64,000 nt of DNA from an uncultured Megasphaera sp. (GTDB lineage Bacteria; Bacillota; Negativicutes; Veillonellales; Megasphaeraceae), in assembly GCA_900540735.1 (NCBI GenBank), contig UQHB01000009.1:1-64000 (forward strand), in the 5' to 3' direction. The position numbers and the translations under genes are program-made. The first letter of the stretch is position 1, and each line of letters starts with the position of its first letter. Of the stretch, positions 61,930-64,000 are shown in pieces. The notes beneath the pieces were generated by a model, which saw nothing but the letters and a program-made list of their open reading frames with translations, did no database searches and was not told the origin of the DNA.

Positions 61930-64000
61930 TTATTTATAGAAATTAGCAGCTCCCCAGAGGGCTTGGCCTAAGGCTAGGCCACCGTCATTGGGAGGTACTA
62001 CGTGATGTCGTAAAACCGTAAATTTCCGCTCTTGCAAGGCTTTTTCACAAAGCCCTAAGAGCAATGTATTCTGAAAGACACCGCCTGTTAAGGCGACAGT
62101 CGTGAGATTCGATTCTTGTCGGGCTCCTTCTACAGCGTCGACGATGAGCTTCGCCAACGCCTTATGGAAGAAATAGGCTAACTGCTCTAGCGACGTGCCT
62201 TGAAGACGTTCTGTCACGATAGTCCGTACCAGTTCATCAGTCCGCATGTGGCGTATTTGCTGGCCTGCTGCTAAGGGCAAGTCCGTCATAGAAAACGGAG
62301 CAGTATGGCTTTTCCCTTTTTCCGCAGCAAACTGCAGTTTCATTGCCCCTTCGCCTTCAAAAGTCGAAACCTTACAAATCCCTAAAATAGCACTGATGCC
62401 ATCGAAGAGACGACCTGCACTAGTCGACGTGACGCTGTTAATACCTTTATCAATCATAAAGAGCTGCATCTGCAAGGCTTGGGCATCGCAAAGGCCAAGT
62501 TGTGTGACCAGCTCTTTAGTCGCTTCTTTATTACGGCCCGTCATGTCGTACACAAGAGAGACCGCAATGCGCCACCCTTCACGCGACGACGCATCACCAC
62601 CGCTTTGGGTAAAAGGCATAATCGAGGCAAAGCGCATAAAATCGTGCGTATTGGCAATGAGAATTTCACCGCCCCAAATCGTCTCGTCTGTACCGTAGCC
62701 AGTACCATCGAAGGACACGCCAACGACTGGCTCTAAATAATCATTTTCGGCCATACACGACAAGGCATGACCGTAATGATGCTGAATCTGCCGTACAGGC
62801 AGGCCTAACTCCTGAGCCATAGCAGTCGTGTTGTACTTGGGATGAAGGTCGCAGACAACGACCTGCGGCATTGCTTCGAGTAGCCCTTCCATGCGCGTAA
62901 TAGACGCACGCAAGGCTTCGACTGTCCGCACATCAGCCATATCACCAATGTACGGCGACAAGTAGAAGAGATTATCCTTACTAAGGCAAAAAGTATTTTT
63001 CAATTCACCGCCCATGCCGAGGACTTGGACATTCTTGTATTTGCCAACAAAAAAAGGCAACGGTGCGTAGCCGCGAGAACGGCGAATCATATAGGGTGCA
63101 TCGTCATAAAAGGCCATGACCGAATCATCAGCACGCAAGCGAATAGTCCGATTGTGAGAAAGGACAGCGTCGCACATACCAAGGATTTCGTGCCGTACAT
63201 CGTCGTCCGTGCGGCAAATGGGCGCACCTGACGCGTTAGCACTGGTCATGACGAGGACATTAGGCATAACTACGTCGTCATCATACGTAAAGAGCAGTAA
63301 CTGTAGCGGCGCGTATGGCAGCATGACACCGACATAGGGATTATCCGGGCTAAGGTCCGGTGCTAAAGGGGTGCCCTCTTTCTTGCGTAAGAGAATAATG
63401 GGCTTTTGATGGCCGTCGAGAATAGCTGCTTCGGCCTTCGTCACTGTACAATACTGTCGCACAGCCTCCATGTCTTTGGCCATGACGGCAAAGGGTTTCA
63501 CAGGCCGATGCTTAAGGCTGCGAAGCCGCGTGACGACAGATTCATTCGTGGCATCACAGCAAAAATGATAGCCCCCAATGCCTTTAACAGCAACGATACC
63601 ACCACGGGAGATGATCTCCCGTGCCTTCGTAATGGCTTCCTTCCCCTTTTCGGGCCGGTCTAAGAGATACACCGTCGGGCCGCAATCATTACAGCACACA
63701 GGCTGCGCATCGTAACGCCGCGTCTCAGCGTGAGTATATTCATACTCGCACTGGGGACACATGGGGAATTCGCCCATACTCGTGCGCTCCCTGTCGTAGG
63801 GCATAGAATCGAGAATCGTCAGACGCGGCCCGCAAGCGGTGCAATTAATGAAAGGATGCAAATAACGACGGTCATTCTTATCGAACAGCTCTTTCTTACA
63901 AGCATCGCAAATAGCAATGTCTGGCGAAACGAAGATGTCTCCTTCTTCTTTCGCACTTTCGACAATGTCAAAAATCGTAAAAGCGGGGCAATCGACGGTT
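61930..64000 (-). CDS. hypF: Carbamoyltransferase HypF, N-terminus beyond the window
   Basis: At least 689 residues are visible and the frame runs off the right edge, so the acylphosphatase domain is missing. Two zinc-finger units with C-x2-C-x18-C-x2-C spacing are seen (from CDACKKELF to CTACG, and CPQCEYEY to CNDCG). A YrdC-like domain (AVKGIGGYHFCCDAT) and a Kae1/HypF carbamoyltransferase domain follow, with HHYGHALSCMAEN and VSFDGTGYGTDETIWGGEIL. It transfers carbamoyl phosphate-derived groups to HypE for cyanide synthesis. An apparent TTG start at 63861 is inside the gene. It precedes hypC by 24 bases. Confidence 0.95.
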   Translation of the reverse strand, partial: TVDCPAFTIFDIVESAKEEGDIFVSPDIAICDACKKELFDKNDRRYLHPFINCTACGPRLTILDSMPYDRERTSMGEFPMCPQCEYEYTHAETRRYDAQPVCCNDCGPTVYLLDRPEKGKEAITKAREIISRGGIVAVKGIGGYHFCCDATNESVVTRLRSLKHRPVKPFAVMAKDMEAVRQYCTVTKAEAAILDGHQKPIILLRKKEGTPLAPDLSPDNPYVGVMLPYAPLQLLLFTYDDDVVMPNVLVMTSANASGAPICRTDDDVRHEILGMCDAVLSHNRTIRLRADDSVMAFYDDAPYMIRRSRGYAPLPFFVGKYKNVQVLGMGGELKNTFCLSKDNLFYLSPYIGDMADVRTVEALRASITRMEGLLEAMPQVVVCDLHPKYNTTAMAQELGLPVRQIQHHYGHALSCMAENDYLEPVVGVSFDGTGYGTDETIWGGEILIANTHDFMRFASIMPFTQSGGDASSREGWRIAVSLVYDMTGRNKEATKELVTQLGLCDAQALQMQLFMIDKGINSVTSTSAGRLFDGISAILGICKVSTFEGEGAMKLQFAAEKGKSHTAPFSMTDLPLAAGQQIRHMRTDELVRTIVTERLQGTSLEQLAYFFHKALAKLIVDAVEGARQESNLTTVALTGGVFQNTLLLGLCEKALQERKFTVLRHHVVPPNDGGLALGQALWGAANFYK

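Overview
The window looks like chromosome from an anaerobic, amino-acid- and lactate-fermenting member of the Negativicutes (Veillonellaceae), most like Megasphaera. This is an inference from the gene content: a selenocysteine formate dehydrogenase, [FeFe]-hydrogenase (HydF) and Hyp maturation genes, CyuA cysteine desulfidase, a butyrate-type CoA-transferase, strong Shine-Dalgarno sites and well-formed intrinsic terminators. No rRNA operon, complete insertion sequence, prophage or CRISPR array is visible. One tRNA (Thr-CGU) is present.

Layout. 1-1400: decayed genes, including a broken 5-formyl-THF cyclo-ligase. 1426-4864: the rpmG-secE-nusG-rplKAJL operon on the minus strand with an L10 leader; it ends in tandem terminators instead of running on into rpoB. 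5-9 kb: rhodanese, an HI0074-like protein, aspartase, and an iron alcohol dehydrogenase coupled to a small ferredoxin. 9.2-15 kb: tRNA-Thr, a MobA-MobB fusion, a selenocysteine formate dehydrogenase (in-frame UGA with a SECIS-like hairpin), its four-cluster Fe-S subunit and MoeA. 15-23 kb: D-cysteine desulfhydrase-like protein, an Old Yellow Enzyme, MntP behind a likely Mn2+ riboswitch, a CoA-transferase, an EF-G paralogue and an M20 amidohydrolase. 23.3-26.7 kb: a gene graveyard in which aldo/keto reductase, flavodoxin, zinc alcohol dehydrogenase, alpha/beta hydrolase, LysR and cupin remnants are stitched together by internal deletions. 26.7-53 kb: mostly housekeeping and amino-acid/peptide metabolism (M18, M13 and M20C peptidases, a cyuR-cyuP-cyuA-like cysteine operon, gamma-glutamyltransferase, rpsF-ssb-rpsR, purL, xpt, DASS, DMT and OPT transporters, PAP2).

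53.2-53.6 kb holds a likely type I toxin-antitoxin pair: a 25-aa holin-like peptide whose Shine-Dalgarno site lies in a 16-bp palindrome, with a convergent antisense RNA.

53.8-64 kb is the most striking part: one tightly packed minus-strand array hypF-hypC-hypD-hypE, then a nitrogenase-like NifH/NifD/NifK trio, then hydF and an aspartase paralogue, with overlaps or gaps of at most about 25 bp. It joins [NiFe]-type Fe(CN)2CO assembly, [FeFe] H-cluster scaffold and nitrogenase-fold enzymes in one apparent transcription unit. No hydrogenase structural gene, HydE/HydG or nitrogen-fixation partner lies in the window. It is the best candidate here for an undescribed metallocofactor or reductase system.

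Several genes carry single lesions (nonsense codons or frameshifts) in otherwise recognisable families, suggesting ongoing gene loss or, less likely, local sequence errors.
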